Below, one piece after another: positions 61,769 through 64,000 of a DNA stretch of 64,000 nucleotides (position 1 is the first letter of the stretch; every line of letters starts with the position of its first letter). Both the position numbers and the translations under genes were made by a program. Location: the NCBI RefSeq assembly GCF_000775995.1, contig NZ_CP009227.1, forward strand, positions 1,612,001 to 1,676,000. Reading direction: 5' to 3'. Below the pieces are notes generated by a model. That model was not told the DNA's origin. It saw nothing but the letters and a program-made list of their open reading frames with translations, and ran no database searches. The DNA is from Treponema sp. OMZ 838 (GTDB taxonomy: Bacteria; Spirochaetota; Spirochaetia; Treponematales; Treponemataceae).

Positions 61769-63496
61769 ATGCAAACAATCAATGAACTGGGAACTTATAC
61801 CTTTCAAGCGATGCTGGAGAATAGCATCAAGCGGTTTGGAGAACGCCCTGCGCTTTCATTTGTGTCGGGAGCGCCGATTTCATACAAAGAAGCCGATAAG
61901 CAGATAAAACAGCTGCAGCAGCGTTTGTACCGCCTCGGCGTCAACCCGGGCGATAAGGTGTCAATCTATAGCCACAGCGTTCCTCATTGGGGAATCGCCT
62001 ATTTTGCTATTGTTACGATGGGCGCCGTTGCCGTTCCGCTGCTACCTGATTTTACCGACAAAGAAGTTAAAACCTGTCTTGAACATTCCGAAACAAACAT
62101 AATCATTGTTTCGGACAAACTGATGAGCCGAGTACCCGAAACCGTTTCGGTACTTATCGATATTCAGGACTTTTCGGTTAAAAAAGGTACGGAGATAAGA
62201 GACGGCACCCCTCCGCCTCATACCTGTAAAGAAGACGACACCGCTTCCGTTATTTATACGTCCGGTACGACGGGGCGTTCCAAGGGTGTGGAGCTTTCAC
62301 ATAAAAACCTTGTCTGCAATGCAATCGCGGGGCAATCCTGCCAACGCATTAACGAGTATGACCGGGCTCTTTCTATTCTGCCGCTTTCGCATGTATATGA
62401 ATTTACGATCGGCTTTTTGATGTTTTTCTTAAACGGCGCCTGCGTGTACTATCTCGAAGGTATTCCAACCCCGCGGATACTCCTGCCCGCTCTGTTACAG
62501 GTGCGCCCGACAATGATGCTGAGCGTTCCGATCGTTATGGAAAAAATATACCGGAACAAGATACTTCCGGCTTTGACCTCCTCCCCGTTCCGGGCATGGC
62601 TGTATCATACTAAGCTCGGTAAAAAAATATTAAACCGCCTTGCGGGAAAACAGCTGAAAAAAACATTCGGCGGACACCTGAAGTTTTTCGGCTTGGGCGG
62701 TTCAAAAACCGATACAATCGTTGAAGAATTTTTGAGAGATGCTAAATTTCCCTATGTTATCGGCTACGGTTTGACGGAAACGGCGCCACTCATTGCCGGT
62801 TCAACCGTTCGCCAAAGTGTTCCGGGCTGGATCGGTTACGCGATCCCCGATGTTGAGATTAAAATCGATAACCCTGATCCTAAAACCGGCATCGGCGAAC
62901 TGCTGGTAAAAGGCCCGAATGTGATGAAAGGCTATTATCGCGACCCTGAACTCACAAAAAATTCGTTTACCGAAGACGGCTGGTTTAAAACCGGCGATCT
63001 TTTTGTGATGGACGAAAAAGGTCATCTCGCTATTAAAGGCCGCTCAAAAAACATGATCCTCGGAGCCAGCGGCGAAAATATCTACCCCGAAGATATTGAG
63101 TTTGTGCTCAATCAGCATCCGCTTGTAACGGAATCGCTCGTGGTTGAAGGGGAAAAATCTTCACTTGTCGCCTACGTACAGCTTGATGAAGAAAAACTTG
63201 CTGCTGCCGTGCAAAAAGAGCAAAGTCAAAACAAAGAAGGCTCTGCCATTCAGAATTTGCAATCCGCCGTAGCGGGCGCTGTTTCCGGCTTGACGGATGC
63301 GATGGCTTATAAACGGGCGGAAATCTTAAACGAGATTAAATTTTTTGTTAATTCCAGTGTGAATAAGATGTCACGGATCGATAAAATTGAACAGGTTGAA
63401 GCATTTGAAAAAACGGCCAGTCAAAAGATAAAACGATACCTGTATCATTTTACGAACCGCGGGAAAAAGGATACCGAGGTTTCGGCAGGAGAATAA
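61769..63496 (+). CDS. long-chain acyl-CoA synthetase-like AMP ligase
   Basis: A 575-residue ANL-superfamily enzyme that activates a fatty acid as acyl-AMP and transfers it to CoA. The P-loop is YTSGTTGRSKGVELSH near residue 165, then YGLTETAP near 330, GWFKTGDLFVMDEKGHL (the hinge/adenylate region) and KGRSKNMI with GENIYPEDIE (A10-type Lys region). An extra helical linker (about 490-530) sits in the C-terminal domain. Substrate length is unknown. A TAGGGGGA site lies about 11 nt before the ATG. Confidence 0.9.
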   Translation: MQTINELGTYTFQAMLENSIKRFGERPALSFVSGAPISYKEADKQIKQLQQRLYRLGVNPGDKVSIYSHSVPHWGIAYFAIVTMGAVAVPLLPDFTDKEVKTCLEHSETNIIIVSDKLMSRVPETVSVLIDIQDFSVKKGTEIRDGTPPPHTCKEDDTASVIYTSGTTGRSKGVELSHKNLVCNAIAGQSCQRINEYDRALSILPLSHVYEFTIGFLMFFLNGACVYYLEGIPTPRILLPALLQVRPTMMLSVPIVMEKIYRNKILPALTSSPFRAWLYHTKLGKKILNRLAGKQLKKTFGGHLKFFGLGGSKTDTIVEEFLRDAKFPYVIGYGLTETAPLIAGSTVRQSVPGWIGYAIPDVEIKIDNPDPKTGIGELLVKGPNVMKGYYRDPELTKNSFTEDGWFKTGDLFVMDEKGHLAIKGRSKNMILGASGENIYPEDIEFVLNQHPLVTESLVVEGEKSSLVAYVQLDEEKLAAAVQKEQSQNKEGSAIQNLQSAVAGAVSGLTDAMAYKRAEILNEIKFFVNSSVNKMSRIDKIEQVEAFEKTASQKIKRYLYHFTNRGKKDTEVSAGE

Positions 63497-63592
63497 TACA
63501 CCAGCCGAAGCTCCAGTGTGATAATTTTATCCGATATGCTTGACATTTTTTTCTATTTTCGGTATAAATTTGTCCATAGTTATTTATCACTT

Positions 63593-63665
63593 TCCCCTGT
63601 AGCTCAGTAGGCAGAGCAAGTGGCTGTTAACCACTGGGTCCGTGGTTCGAACCCGCGCGGGGGAG
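63593..63665 (+). tRNA. tRNA-Asn (anticodon GTT)
   Basis: A complete 73-nt cloverleaf. Acceptor stem TCCCCTG with CGGGGGA plus discriminator G, D-arm region AGCTCAGTAGGCAGAGC, anticodon stem-loop with GTT in CTGTTAA, and T-arm CGTGG-TTCGAAC-CCGCG. CCA is not encoded. It is followed by a strong terminator. Confidence 0.97.
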
Positions 63666-63671
63666 CTTCCG

Positions 63672-63704
63672 AAGCTCAAACAGTATGACTGTTTGAGCTT
63701 TTTT
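63672..63704 (+). terminator. terminator of tRNA-Asn
   Basis: A perfect 13-bp stem AAGCTCAAACAGT (63672-63684) with ACTGTTTGAGCTT (63688-63700), an ATG loop and then TTTT. Confidence 0.9.
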
Positions 63705-63716
63705 GTTTTTATCCGC

Positions 63717-64000
63717 TTATCGGCGCCAAAAGGCAGGTACGCATAAGATAACGATGGTGTACAGTTCCAAACGGCCTGCCAGCATAGAAAAAGAGAACAC
63801 AACCTTTGCCCAATGCGGAAAGAACGAAAAGTCTCCGCCGCTGCCGACTCTGCCGAATGCAGCGCCGATATTACCGACCAATGTAAGTGCTGCCGTTATG
63901 TCGGTAAGGAGATCCGCGCCGGTTAAGGCAGCCGTCAAAAACGTTACCAATAGACATACAAAATAGACGAACATAAAACCGGCAACGCTGTATACAACGT
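63717..64000 (-). CDS. trkH: TrkH-type potassium uptake protein, C-terminal part
   Basis: The last 94 codons of a TrkH/KtrB potassium channel-like subunit; the rest continues beyond the window. The end is typical: GNIGAAFGRVGSGGDFSFF (last pore loop), SMLAGRLELYTIVIL and PAFWRR at the C-terminus. The frame is open to the window edge (YSVAGFMFVYFV upstream of the first internal Met). It converges with tRNA-Asn. Confidence 0.88.
   Translation of the reverse strand, partial: VVYSVAGFMFVYFVCLLVTFLTAALTGADLLTDITAALTLVGNIGAAFGRVGSGGDFSFFPHWAKVVFSFSMLAGRLELYTIVILCVPAFWRR

Noticed and set aside
63703-63966. Plus-strand open frame after tRNA-Asn
   Set aside because: Antisense to the conserved TrkH C-terminus and placed directly behind the tRNA terminator.

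Overview
The window looks like a chromosomal segment of a host-associated spirochaete of the genus Treponema. The grounds are a V-type ATPase operon in the order E, DUF2764, A, B, D, I, K (the treponemal arrangement), a single-chain pyruvate:ferredoxin oxidoreductase, a bactofilin gene, many short secreted or beta-barrel-like proteins without known families, and DUF2259 and DUF4261 proteins. Species cannot be fixed from the sequence alone.

Layout. 0-16 kb is mostly housekeeping: a partial MtaB-like methylthiotransferase, a TPR / bactofilin / hemW / signal-peptidase-like cluster on the minus strand, then smpB, an exported protein, dinG, plsC, a frameshifted DUF2259 gene, a chemoreceptor, a zinc/iron-cluster protein and shikimate kinase on the plus strand. 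16.3-23.6 kb is the V-ATPase operon. 23.8-27.7 kb holds galM, a 670-bp non-coding tract packed with hairpins, dxs, and a tiny very basic ribosomal-type gene. 28-44 kb is an accessory region full of duplications, truncated genes and decayed copies (radical SAM fragment, duplicated membrane gene, quinone-oxidoreductase and DUF4405 fragments), with a VapBC-type toxin-antitoxin pair, a PadR/CPBP-protease pair and several hydrolases. 44.5-48.6 kb is an iron(III)-type ABC transporter operon with a promoter and a leader attenuator.

The 48.8-51.4 kb segment is the most striking mobile-looking part: a serine-recombinase remnant, a MarR regulator with an operator on its own promoter, and two overlapping radical-SAM genes matching the arrangement known as the radical SAM mobile pair. 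About 275 bp of the ABC transporter's promoter and first codons is repeated on both sides of this module. A truncated relative of the second radical-SAM gene lies at 29.8 kb. From 51.9 kb to the end, housekeeping genes resume: TPM-domain protein, nifJ, DEAD-box helicase, pepT, parC-like topoisomerase, acyl-CoA ligase, tRNA-Asn and the 3' end of a TrkH-type potassium transporter.

Cross-cutting signals. (1) A small palindromic repeat family (core CCTCTAAAAA / TTTTTAGAGG) occurs at seven places. One full copy is a 143-bp MITE-like element whose empty site is preserved in a paralogous gene at 30 kb; another copy has rewritten the C-terminus of an ABC ATPase. (2) Between dxs and galM two copies of a three-hairpin unit keep their stems through compensating base changes, which suggests a structured RNA or structured DNA element. 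(3) Several genes have a -10 box only 6-9 nt before the ATG, pointing to leaderless mRNAs. (4) The signal-peptidase-like protein lacks both canonical catalytic residues.
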